A DNA stretch of 64,000 nucleotides from Streptomyces smyrnaeus. GTDB lineage: Bacteria > Actinomycetota > Actinomycetes > Streptomycetales > Streptomycetaceae. This document shows, piece after piece, positions 50,699-58,139 of this stretch. Both the position numbers and the translations under genes were made by a program. How positions within the stretch are numbered: position 1 is the stretch's first letter; every line of letters begins with the position of its first letter. Location: positions 124,001-188,000 of the forward strand of contig NZ_JAFFZM010000016.1 in assembly GCF_017676345.1 (NCBI RefSeq), given 5' to 3'. The notes under the pieces were generated by a model. The model was not told the DNA's origin, searched no databases, and saw only the letters and a list, made by a program, of their open reading frames with translations.

Positions 50699-51685
50699 TC
50701 AGGCGGGCGTACGCACCTCGTCGCGGATGCGGCTGACGCGCTCCGCCCAGGCCTCAAGGTCCACGCTCTTCGGGTCGACCGAGTAGGTGTCGGCGCTGTC
50801 CTTGGCGACGTAGGCCGCGGTGCCCGGGTCGCTCCAGGCGCAGACGGGGATCGTCAGCTTCCGGCCGGCCTGCGACTTGACCAGCACCTCGCAGGTCAGC
50901 GGGTCGCCACCGGCCGGGGTGATGTCGCGGCGCTTGACGGCCACCTCCATGGCCGAGCCCGACTCCATGCCGTCCATCATCTGGTTCTTGGACAGCTCCG
51001 GGTTTCCGTAGTCCTCGCCGGTGGCCGCGCCGTAGAGGAGGCGGGAGGTGTCGGAGGAGTTGGAGTAGGAGCCCAGATGGGCCGTCTCGCCCGGCCGTGC
51101 GGGCTTGACCGAGTCGCTGAGGTCCTTGCGGAGCCGGTACCGGCCGTCCTCCAGCGTCTTGGGGAAGCTCAGCTTGTAGGTGGTCCTCGACTCGCTGGGG
51201 CTCGGCGTCGGCTCCTCGTCGTCGGAAGGCTCCTCGGAGGGCTCGCCGGAGGACTCGTCGGAGGGCGAGCCGGACTGCTCGGAGGAGGCCTTGTTGTCGG
51301 CGGAGTCGTTCTTGTCGTCGTCACCGCCCGAGAGGGCCAGCAACGTCCCCGCCACCGCGACGGCGACGACCAGGACGGCGGCCACCACGATGCCGACGAC
51401 CTTGTTGCTGCGGTTCGGTGAGGGCGGCGGGCTGCCGTACGGGGCCGGGAAGCCACCGGGGCCGTACGGTGCTCCGGGCCCGCCCGGTGCTCCGGGGCCG
51501 ACCGGTGCTCCAGGGCCGACCGGTGCTCCGGGCCCGGCCGGTGGCTGCCCGTAACCGCCGCCCGGCGGCCCGCCGAAACCGCCGTTCTGCGGCTCGCCGA
51601 AGCCACCCCCGGACGGGGGGCCGAAACCACCGCCGCCCGGAGGGTGGCCCGGGGGCTGGTTCGGTGGCTGCGGGGGTGTCGTCAT
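50699..51685 (-). CDS. Proline/glycine-rich single-pass membrane protein
   Basis: 328 residues, function unknown. A cytoplasmic N-terminal region of about 105 residues is Pro/Gly-rich (PPNQPPGHPPGGGGFGPP and collagen-like GAPVGP units), then one helix VVGIVVAAVLVVAVAVAGTLLAL, an acidic Ser/Glu/Pro linker, and an extracytoplasmic domain of about 150 residues (TYKLSFPKTLEDGRYRL) with two cysteines in LTCEVLVKSQ and IPVCAWSDPG. This layout is common in Streptomyces. ATG 51685 follows GGGAGGGACACGGG. Confidence 0.75.
   Translation of the reverse strand: MTTPPQPPNQPPGHPPGGGGFGPPSGGGFGEPQNGGFGGPPGGGYGQPPAGPGAPVGPGAPVGPGAPGGPGAPYGPGGFPAPYGSPPPSPNRSNKVVGIVVAAVLVVAVAVAGTLLALSGGDDDKNDSADNKASSEQSGSPSDESSGEPSEEPSDDEEPTPSPSESRTTYKLSFPKTLEDGRYRLRKDLSDSVKPARPGETAHLGSYSNSSDTSRLLYGAATGEDYGNPELSKNQMMDGMESGSAMEVAVKRRDITPAGGDPLTCEVLVKSQAGRKLTIPVCAWSDPGTAAYVAKDSADTYSVDPKSVDLEAWAERVSRIRDEVRTPA
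51468..51539. repeat. Four tandem 18-bp repeats within the proline-rich gene
   Basis: Units of GGTGCTCCGGGGCCGACC with small variations; they encode GAPxGP collagen-like hexapeptides on the minus strand. Confidence 0.85.
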
Positions 51686-51794
51686 CCCGTGTCCCTCCCG
51701 GCGAGGGAGGAGTTCCCCGTCCCCCGACCGTGCTCTGCCTGCGCTGAGGTCACGGTACCGCCGTTGGCCAGAGGATGACTCTCGGGATATCCGC

Positions 51795-53678
51795 TCAGCG
51801 CACGTAGAGCTTGTCGATCTCCGCGGCGAAGTCCCGCACGATCGCTGCACGTCGCAGCTTCATCGACGGCGTCAGATGTCCGTCCTCCTCGCTGAAGTCG
51901 CGCTGCAGCACGGCGAATCGCCGGATCGACTCGGCCCGCGACACCAGCGAGTTGGCCTCGTCCACGGCCTGCTGGAGACTGCGCAGCAGATCGCCGTCGA
52001 CGACCAGCTCGGCCGCGCTCAGATGCTGCTTCTTGTGCATCCGCTGCCAGTGCGCGAGCCCGTCCGGCTCCAGCGTCACCAGCGCCGTCACGTACGGCCG
52101 GTTGTCACCGATCACCAGGCACTGGCTGACCAGCGGATGCGCCCGCAGCCAGTCCTCCAGCGGGGCCGGCGCCAGGTTCTTTCCCGCGGAGGTGATGATG
52201 ATGTCCTTCTTGCGCCCGGTGATGCTCAGATACCCCTCCGAGTCGAGCGCGCCCAGGTCCCCGGTGGGCATCCACCCCTCCGCGTCCCGGTGCGGGGTCA
52301 CGCTCCCGGTACGGGCGTCCCAGTAACCGGCGAAGACGTGTTCGCCCTTGATCAGCACCTCGCCGTCGTCGGCGATCCGCACCGCCGTGCCCGGCACCGG
52401 CCAGCCGACCGTGCCCAGGCGCGGTTTGAGGGGTGGGGTGGCGGTGGTCGCCGCGGTGGTCTCGGTGAGGCCGTAGCCCTCGAACACCGTGACCCCCGCC
52501 CCCTCGAAGAACGCCGCGAGCCGGTGCCCCAGCGGGGAGCCGCCGCAGATCACATAGCGGCAGCGCCCGCCGAGCGCCGCCCGGATCCGCCGGTAGATGA
52601 GCGCGTCGTAGAGGCCGCGCGCGGCACGCAGCCCGAACCCCGGGCCGCTGCCGAAACCGTGCTCCTGCGCCTCGACGGCCTCTCCGTACCGCTGCGCGAT
52701 ACGGGCGCCCCGGTCGAAGGACGAGGCGCGGCCCATCTGCTCGGCCCTCGCCCGGCCGGTGTTGTAGATCTTTTCCAGCACGTACGGAATCCCCAGCAGG
52801 AACGTCGGCGCGAAGCCCGCCAGATCGGGGAGCAGGTCCTCGGTCCTGATGCTCGGCGCGTGCGCGAGCCGGACCCGGGCCCGCAGACAGCCGATGGCCA
52901 CCATCCGGCCGAACACGTGCGACAGCGGCAGGAACAGCAGCGTCGAGGCGGGCTCGGAGTGTTCGGCTCTGAAGACCGGGTGCAGCAGCTCGATCGCGTT
53001 GTCGACCTCGGCGAAGAAGTTGCCGTGGGTGAGGACGCAGCCCTTGGGCGGGCCGGTGGTGCCCGAGGTGTAGATGAGCGTCGCGATGTTCCGCGGACCC
53101 AGCTGTGCACGGCGCTCCGTGACCAGCGCGTCGGGTATCTCCCGCCCCGCGTCCACCACATGGCCCACCGCGCCCGCGGTGAACTGCCACAGATGCTCCA
53201 GCGCCGGCAGGTTGCCCCGCTCGGCGCTGAGCATCCGGGTCTGTTCGACGTCCTCCACGAAGCAGGCCCGGGTCAGGGAGTCCTGCAGGATGTGCCGGGC
53301 CTGCGAGGCCGACGAGGTGGGGTAGACCGGCACCGTGACCAGGCCCGCCGCCCAGGCGGCGAAGTCGGTGAGGGTCCACTCGTAGGTCGTACGGGCCATG
53401 ATGGCCAGCCGGTCCCCCGGCTGCAGCCCCAGCGCGATCAGGCCCTTGGCCATCGCCTGGACCTCGGCGGCGAAGTCGCGGGCCGCCATGTCCCACCAGG
53501 CGCCGTCCCGTCCCTTGCGGCCGAGGACCGGTTCGCCAGGGGCCTCGGCGGCGTTGGTGAAGGGGATGTCGGCGAGCGAGCCGGCGGTCACCCGGGGCGC
53601 CAGCGGCGGGACGGAGACCTCGCGGACCCTGCCGTCCTCCACCTTCTTGTGCGGCTCGACCAGTTGCACCGGTTGCAT
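51795..53678 (-). CDS. Long-chain fatty acid-CoA ligase (FadD-type)
   Basis: 627 residues, ANL superfamily. AMP-binding P-loop TLIYTSGTTGPPKGCVLTHG, VFEGYGLTETTAA, WMPTGDLGALDSEGYLSITG and the catalytic-lysine end LTPSMKLRRAAIVRDF. It activates fatty acids to acyl-CoA through acyl-adenylates. The ATG has AAGGAG upstream. Divergent from a decayed MaoC dehydratase gene and close to a TetR regulator, i.e. the remains of a fatty-acid gene group. Repeats of GTAACCTT in its promoter may be the regulator's site. Confidence 0.93.
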   Translation of the reverse strand: MQPVQLVEPHKKVEDGRVREVSVPPLAPRVTAGSLADIPFTNAAEAPGEPVLGRKGRDGAWWDMAARDFAAEVQAMAKGLIALGLQPGDRLAIMARTTYEWTLTDFAAWAAGLVTVPVYPTSSASQARHILQDSLTRACFVEDVEQTRMLSAERGNLPALEHLWQFTAGAVGHVVDAGREIPDALVTERRAQLGPRNIATLIYTSGTTGPPKGCVLTHGNFFAEVDNAIELLHPVFRAEHSEPASTLLFLPLSHVFGRMVAIGCLRARVRLAHAPSIRTEDLLPDLAGFAPTFLLGIPYVLEKIYNTGRARAEQMGRASSFDRGARIAQRYGEAVEAQEHGFGSGPGFGLRAARGLYDALIYRRIRAALGGRCRYVICGGSPLGHRLAAFFEGAGVTVFEGYGLTETTAATTATPPLKPRLGTVGWPVPGTAVRIADDGEVLIKGEHVFAGYWDARTGSVTPHRDAEGWMPTGDLGALDSEGYLSITGRKKDIIITSAGKNLAPAPLEDWLRAHPLVSQCLVIGDNRPYVTALVTLEPDGLAHWQRMHKKQHLSAAELVVDGDLLRSLQQAVDEANSLVSRAESIRRFAVLQRDFSEEDGHLTPSMKLRRAAIVRDFAAEIDKLYVR

Positions 53679-53740
53679 GGTGATGGCTCCTTCATCACAG
53701 GTGCGGAGAGCTGTGCCTGGGCCAAACTCCTGACGGGGCA

Positions 53741-53779
53741 GTAACCTTCGCTTCGGTAACCTTACTGAGAGGTAAAGCT
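53741..53779. promoter_or_regulatory. Repeated GTAACCTT boxes in the acyl-CoA ligase promoter
   Basis: GTAACCTT at 53741-53748 and again at 53756-53763, then GTAAAGCT at 53772-53779: a period of 15 to 16 bases. They lie 63-100 bases before the ligase ATG. Candidate binding sites for the nearby TetR regulator. Confidence 0.4.
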
Positions 53780-53803
53780 ACGGGAGACGAGGGAGTTCGG
53801 GGA

Positions 53804-54113
53804 ATGGCCGGTCGCCACCTTCATCGGACGCACACACCGGCCCGCCACCTCGCCAAGGCCGCTGTCACCGCACCGCTCGAACGCGGCCCGTACACCGGAG
53901 CCCGGCTGCCGCAGGAGCGGTTCTCCCTCCCGCCCACCGCTTCGGACCAGGAGCGGGTCCGCCGCTACGCGCAACTGTGCGGCCACGACCCGGGATCCGA
54001 GGCGTTACCCCCCGCCCAACCGCACGCCCCTGCCCCGCCGCTCGCCGCCCGCCGGCGGCTTCCCCCGCGCCCTCGCACACGGCATGTGGACGGTCGCCCT
54101 ACGGGGCGGCCCG
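53804..54113 (+). pseudogene. Decayed MaoC-type dehydratase
   Basis: Starting at ATG 53804 (after GAGGGAG) the frame reads as the N-terminal hotdog of a streptomycete MaoC-like hydratase: LPQERFSLPPTASDQERVRR, YAQLCGHDPGSEALPP and AQPHAPAPPLAAR match the family pattern ending YPHVLxFPLAMR. From about 54051 the next frame reads AGGFPRALAHGMWTVAL, which matches the C-terminal hotdog motif FPRAIAHGMWT. The roughly 150 residues between are missing, the frame shifts, and nothing follows before the TetR stop. So an internal deletion with frameshift and a lost 3' end. Family match is by eye. Confidence 0.6.
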
Positions 54114-54132
54114 GACGCCGGGAAGCCGCACC

Positions 54133-54801
54133 TCACCGGCCGTGCGGGGCCGGTGCCACGCCAGGCACCCACCGGGCGCCCTTCATCAGATTCTCCAGGC
54201 CCGCCCAGCAGAAGTTCATCAGCGTCGCCGCGGTCTCCTTCGCCGAGGGTGCTTCGATGTGCTCGCCGGTACGGGAGTTGGCCCACTCGGCAAGCGACTC
54301 GGCCGCACCGACGAGCGCGTGCGCCAGGCCGGAGACCTCCCGTTCGGCCAGTTCGCCGTCGCACCCCGCGTCCTGCGCCGCCTGTCCCAGCAGCGTCGTT
54401 ACGATCGTGACGACCTCCACCCGCATCGCGGCGACCTCGCGGGCGAAGGGCTCGCCCTGCGTACGGGCGCGGTAGAGCACCGCCACACCGTCCGGACGGG
54501 CCGCCGTGTGGGTGAAGAACGCGGTCAGACCGTTCCACAGCTGCTGGTCGGCGGGGAGCCCGCGCTCCCGCGTGCCCTGCCGTACGGCCGCGACCAGTGC
54601 TCCGACCTCCCGCCGGACGCAGGCCATGAACAGGTCTTCCTTGGACTTGAGATACAGATAGACCAGCGGTTTGGAGACACCTGCCGCCTCGGCTATGTCG
54701 TCCATGGACGCGGCCTGGTACCCCTGCCGCGCGAACGCCGCCACCGCGGCGTCCAGCATCTGGCGCTCCCTCACCTCGCGCGGCATGCGCTTCTGCCCCA
54801 C
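54133..54801 (-). CDS. TetR-family transcriptional regulator
   Basis: 222 residues. N-terminal HTH QMLDAAVAAFARQGYQAASM followed by GVSKPLVYLYLKSKEDLF, then an all-helical ligand domain ending WAGLENLMKGARWVPG. It may start at GTG 54801 or ATG 54786. Regulators of this type beside FadD/MaoC genes usually sense acyl-CoA. It lies tail to tail with the MaoC remnant, 20 bases apart. Confidence 0.9.
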   Translation of the reverse strand: MGQKRMPREVRERQMLDAAVAAFARQGYQAASMDDIAEAAGVSKPLVYLYLKSKEDLFMACVRREVGALVAAVRQGTRERGLPADQQLWNGLTAFFTHTAARPDGVAVLYRARTQGEPFAREVAAMRVEVVTIVTTLLGQAAQDAGCDGELAEREVSGLAHALVGAAESLAEWANSRTGEHIEAPSAKETAATLMNFCWAGLENLMKGARWVPGVAPAPHGR

Positions 54802-54973
54802 GCGCTTCCATCCCTTCGCCCCGTGTGCCCCGTGACCCCCTTGCCGGTCCGGTGACGCCGACTCGGACAGCGCCCCGTTCCCCCGCCGACTCCGGCTCCC
54901 CGCAAGCGTACGCGCCCCCGGCAGCGGGGCCGGGGGCGCGAGGCGGGACGCGGGACGGAGGGAAAACTTCAGG

Positions 54974-56362
54974 TCAGCTCGCCGTGGCCGGTTCCCTGGG
55001 GGCGGTCACCCGCGGCTCCGCCGCGGTGTCGTCGGCCTCCTCGATGGAGAAGCTGCGCGCGGTGGCGAACGCCTCGCGGTCCAGGATCTTCTCCTTGGCC
55101 GAGACGAGGACCGGGATCACCGCTTGGCCCGCCACGTTGGTGGCCGTACGCATCATGTCCAGGATCGGGTCGATGGCCAGCAGCAGGCCGACGCCTTCCA
55201 GCGGCAGGCCCAGCGTGGAGAGGGTGAGCGTCAGCATCACGGTGGCGCCGGTGAGGCCCGCGGTGGCGGCCGAACCGATGACCGAGACGAAGACGATCAG
55301 CAGGTACTCCTTGATGCCCATGTCCACATGGAAGAACTCGCCCACGAAGATCGCCGCGATGGCCGGGTAGATGGAGGCGCAGCCGTCCATCTTCGTCGTC
55401 GAGCCGAACGGCACCGCGAAGGACGCGTACTCCTTCGGCACGCCGAGCCGCTCGGTGACCTTCTGGGTCAGCGGCATGGTGCCCACCGAGGAGCGGGAGA
55501 CGAACGCCAGCTGGATGGCGGGCCAGGCGCCCTTGAAGAACTGGATCGGGTTGACCTTGGCGACCGTGCCGAGCAGCAGCGGGTAGACGCCGAAGAGGAC
55601 CAGGGCGCAGCCGATGTAGATGTCGGCGGTGAAGGTCGCGTAGCTGCCGATCAGGTCCCAGCCGTAGTCCTTGATCGCGGTGCCGATCAGGCCGATGGTG
55701 CCGATCGGGGCCAGCCGGATGATCCACCACAGCGCCTTCTGCAGCAGCGCCAGTACGGACTCGCCCAGATTGAGGATGGGTTCGGCCTTCTCGCCCAGCT
55801 TGAGCGCGGCGATACCGACGACGACCGCCATGAAGACGATCTGCAACACCTTCAGCTCGGTGAACGGCGTGATCACGTCGGTCGGGATGATCCCGGTGAG
55901 GAAGTCCAGCCAGGAGCCCTGGGTGTCCGGCTTGGCCGCGTCCTTCGCCGACAGCCCGGTGCCGGAGCCCGGGTTGGTCAGCAGGCCGATGACCAGCCCG
56001 ATCGCCACCGCGATCAGCGAGGTCGCCATGAACCACAGCAGGGTCCTGGTGGCGAGCCGTGCCGCGTTGTGCACATTGCGCAGGTTGGTGATGGAGATGG
56101 TGATCGCGAAGAACACCAGCGGTGCGACGGCCAGCTTCAGCAGCTGGACGAAGATCTCACCGATCTTGGTGAGGGTGGTGCCGAGCCAGGCCACGTCCCA
56201 GTTGCGCGCGGCCCAGCCGAGGACCACACCGAGGACGAGACCGAGCAGGATCTGCGCCCAGAACGGCACTTTGGGTATGCGGGACCGCTTGTCGGGCGCG
56301 GCACCGCCGACGGCGGCGGCCGCGGACGGCGAAGAAGGCGAGGACGACGAGGACGAAGACAC
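54974..56362 (-). CDS. DAACS-family sodium/proton symporter, probable cystine or dicarboxylate uptake
   Basis: 462 residues, about eight helices plus two re-entrant hairpins. Substrate-site hairpin SRSSVGTMPL, the helix VPFGSTTKMDGCASIYPAIA and the NMDGT-like region, and DPILDMMRTATNVAGQ are the family marks of dicarboxylate/amino acid:cation symporters (GltP, DctA, TcyP). GTG 56362 has GGAG seven bases upstream; N- and C-terminal tails are Ser-rich and Glu/Pro-rich. A cysteine-containing leader peptide precedes it, which argues for a sulfur substrate such as cystine (TcyP-like) rather than glutamate or C4-dicarboxylate. Confidence 0.9.
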   Translation of the reverse strand: MSSSSSSSPSSPSAAAAVGGAAPDKRSRIPKVPFWAQILLGLVLGVVLGWAARNWDVAWLGTTLTKIGEIFVQLLKLAVAPLVFFAITISITNLRNVHNAARLATRTLLWFMATSLIAVAIGLVIGLLTNPGSGTGLSAKDAAKPDTQGSWLDFLTGIIPTDVITPFTELKVLQIVFMAVVVGIAALKLGEKAEPILNLGESVLALLQKALWWIIRLAPIGTIGLIGTAIKDYGWDLIGSYATFTADIYIGCALVLFGVYPLLLGTVAKVNPIQFFKGAWPAIQLAFVSRSSVGTMPLTQKVTERLGVPKEYASFAVPFGSTTKMDGCASIYPAIAAIFVGEFFHVDMGIKEYLLIVFVSVIGSAATAGLTGATVMLTLTLSTLGLPLEGVGLLLAIDPILDMMRTATNVAGQAVIPVLVSAKEKILDREAFATARSFSIEEADDTAAEPRVTAPREPATAS

Positions 56363-56470
56363 GGACAGACTCCGGGGCGTCAGGAAGCGGACTCTTGGGG
56401 GAAGGGACGTCGCGAGCAGGAGATCGCGTAACGAGGCGGTCGCAGGAGCGTGCGGCCGCGCGGCGATGCG

Positions 56471-56498
56471 GTCGCGCCGGAGGGTAGTCCGGCCGCGC
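56471..56498 (-). promoter_or_regulatory. Hairpin right after the leader peptide
   Basis: On the minus strand CCGGA-CTACCC-TCCGG (56492-56477), extended by GCG/CGC pairs with one bulged G. It begins three bases after the leader stop codon and could alternate with GCGGCC/GGCCGC pairing further on, as in an attenuator. Confidence 0.45.
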
Positions 56499-56500
56499 TG

Positions 56501-56611
56501 TCAGCGACAGGTCGCCGACATGCAGCGGCAGAGATCGACATGCAGCCGCGCCACGAGCGCCAGGCCCGGCCGGGCCGGATGCGCGTCGGAAGTGGTGGCT
56601 GCGTTCGTCAT
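56501..56611 (-). CDS. Cysteine-containing leader peptide of the DAACS transporter
   Basis: 36 codons, ATG 56611 to TGA 56501. The C-terminal part RLHVDLCRCMSATCR, with three cysteine codons within eight, matches the pattern of putative leader peptides seen in Streptomyces before sulfur-metabolism genes (xxHVDLxRxxSAxCR). Ribosome stalling at the Cys codons when cysteinyl-tRNA is scarce would alter folding of the hairpin that follows and allow transcription into the symporter gene 139 bases on. No strong ribosome site is seen; the upstream -10-like TTAGCG suggests a very short leader. Confidence 0.65.
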   Translation of the reverse strand: MTNAATTSDAHPARPGLALVARLHVDLCRCMSATCR

Positions 56612-56633
56612 GGCCGTCACGCTAACACTCCGT

Positions 56634-56661
56634 CTTTGGCTTACCCAAAGTTCTCCTTTGG
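56634..56661. promoter_or_regulatory. Alternating CTTTGG half-sites before the leader peptide
   Basis: CTTTGG (56634-56639), N5, CCAAAG (56645-56650), N5, CTTTGG (56656-56661). Two overlapping inverted repeats with equal 5-base spacing, 23 to 50 bases before the leader ATG, so over the probable -35 region. Looks like an operator for an unidentified regulator. Confidence 0.55.
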
Positions 56662-56685
56662 GGGACAGTTACGGAAAAGCTCAAC

Positions 56686-56718
56686 GCCCCACCGGGGAAA
56701 GCACATTCCCGATGGGGC
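56686..56718 (-). terminator. Hairpin after the DUF4229 gene
   Basis: GCCCCA-C-CGGG (56686-56696) and CCCG-A-TGGGGC (56708-56718), one mismatch, 94 bases after the DUF4229 stop in the minus direction and before the transporter's leader. Confidence 0.6.
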
Positions 56719-56811
56719 ATCGACGGCGGTGTGACGAGGGTTACACGGGCCTCGGCCCGGTATGCGGGCGCCCCGGCATGCGCTCAGGGGCCGTCGTACA
56801 GGTGGGACCGG

Positions 56812-57153
56812 TCAGGCGGAGCCCGTCCGCGGTTCGGCCTGCGGCTTCGCGGCCTGGGGGGCCTGGACCTCGTCCTCCTGGCTCTGGTTGGCCGCCAGCC
56901 GCGCCTTGGCCCGGCCCACGCCGCCCGCGATCTGCTCCGCCATGGCGGCCCGCTGCTTGCGCAGCAGCACATAGCTGAGCGGCGCCGAGATGATGAGCGC
57001 GAGGAGCACCACCCAGATCGGGTTCGACTTGCCCACCCCGGCGGGCACGACGCCGAAGTGTGTCAGCAGCCCGACGACGACGAGGCAGCCGACGAAGATA
57101 CCGATCCGCATGGCTGTGTAGCGGAGCGTCGCGTGCGAAGTGCTGCTGCTCAC
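56812..57153 (-). CDS. DUF4229 membrane protein
   Basis: 113 residues. Two helices (YTAMRIGIFVGCLVVVGLLT and NPIWVVLLALIISAPLSYVLL) followed by a cytoplasmic helix RKQRAAMAEQIAGGVGRAKARL and a Gln/Ala/Pro tail. DUF4229 is an actinobacterial family of unknown function, often near the mqnP/mqnE region in Streptomyces, as here. The ATG at 57153 follows GGAGAACTCCCGTGAGC-type sequence only loosely, so start confidence is moderate. Confidence 0.85.
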   Translation of the reverse strand: MSSSTSHATLRYTAMRIGIFVGCLVVVGLLTHFGVVPAGVGKSNPIWVVLLALIISAPLSYVLLRKQRAAMAEQIAGGVGRAKARLAANQSQEDEVQAPQAAKPQAEPRTGSA

Positions 57154-57330
57154 GGGAGTTCTCCATGCATTCGGGCGTTTCGCGGTTCTTCACCAGTCAA
57201 GCACAGTCCCAAAAGTGATCTACGCGCACCCCGAAGGGGCACGGGGCCGTGTCTGATATGCGGCTCCGCCGCGTGGGCGCGCCCAGCCGAGCACCACCCC
57301 GCAGGCTGCAGCGACACAAAGGGTGCACCC

Positions 57331-58029
57331 CTACTCCAGCACCCGCGCAGCGACCCGCAGATCGGCGAGGAACCCGCCGTAGACCTCATCCTGGTCGTCC
57401 GCCCGCAAGATCGCCGAGGGGTGGATCGTGGGAACGACCAGCTCGGTCCGCCCGTGCACCTCACGCTCCGTGCAGGAACCCCGCTCCTTGGTGACCCGGA
57501 ACGACGAACCGAACAGCGCCTTGCCCGCCGTCGCCCCCAGGACCACGAGCACCTCGGGCTCGGTCAGCGCGAGCTCGGCCGCGAGCCACGGCCCGCAGGC
57601 CGTCATCTCGCGCAGCGTCGGCGGCTTGTGGATACGCCGCTTCCCGCGCCCTTCCTCGTGCGCCCACTTGAAGTGCTTGACGGCGTTGGTGACGTACGTC
57701 TGCGCCGGGTCGATGCCGACCTCGTCCAGCGCCCGGTCCAGCATCCGGCCCGCAGGTCCGACGAACGGGGCTCCCTTCCGGTCCTCCTGGTCGCCCGGCT
57801 GCTCCCCGACGAGGAAGACCCGGGCGTGCGCGTCACCGGTGCCGAAAACGGTCTGTGTCGCGTTCTCGTGCAACGGGCAGCCCCGGCACCCGGACGCCGC
57901 TTCCCGCAGCGCCCGGAGCCCGGCGTTCCCGCTCGTGCGCCGCTCCGCCTCGGGGAGAAAGGGCGTCGCGTCGTACGCCTCCTCGGGCCGCTCACCGTCC
58001 GTAGCGCCCTTTGCCGCCTTCGCTGCCAT
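57331..58029 (-). CDS. udgX: UdgX-type uracil-DNA glycosylase
   Basis: 232 residues, 4Fe-4S uracil-DNA glycosylase of the UdgX branch. Marks: Fe-S cysteines in CRGCPLHENATQTVFG, motif A GEQPGDQED, the diagnostic loop GKRRIHKPPTLREM, and motif B TIHPSAILR. In M. smegmatis UdgX the His of KRRIH becomes covalently bound to the uracil site in DNA, so the enzyme remains cross-linked and needs RecA-dependent repair. ATG 58029 is taken; the ribosome site is poor. It lies between the MqnE-like gene and DUF4229. Confidence 0.9.
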   Translation of the reverse strand: MAAKAAKGATDGERPEEAYDATPFLPEAERRTSGNAGLRALREAASGCRGCPLHENATQTVFGTGDAHARVFLVGEQPGDQEDRKGAPFVGPAGRMLDRALDEVGIDPAQTYVTNAVKHFKWAHEEGRGKRRIHKPPTLREMTACGPWLAAELALTEPEVLVVLGATAGKALFGSSFRVTKERGSCTEREVHGRTELVVPTIHPSAILRADDQDEVYGGFLADLRVAARVLE

Positions 58030-58139
58030 ACGGCTCGCGGTACCCCGCGGAAAGCTGACATAACAGCGCCTTCGCAGCAGATTGCGCATTCTCCAGCCGG
58101 CACGGCCGGACTCCCCAGCCCCGAGGCCGGGGAAGCACG

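Noticed and set aside
51468..51539. CRISPR-like array
   Set aside because: Units are 18 bp, contiguous without spacers and encode collagen-like GAPxGP repeats in frame.
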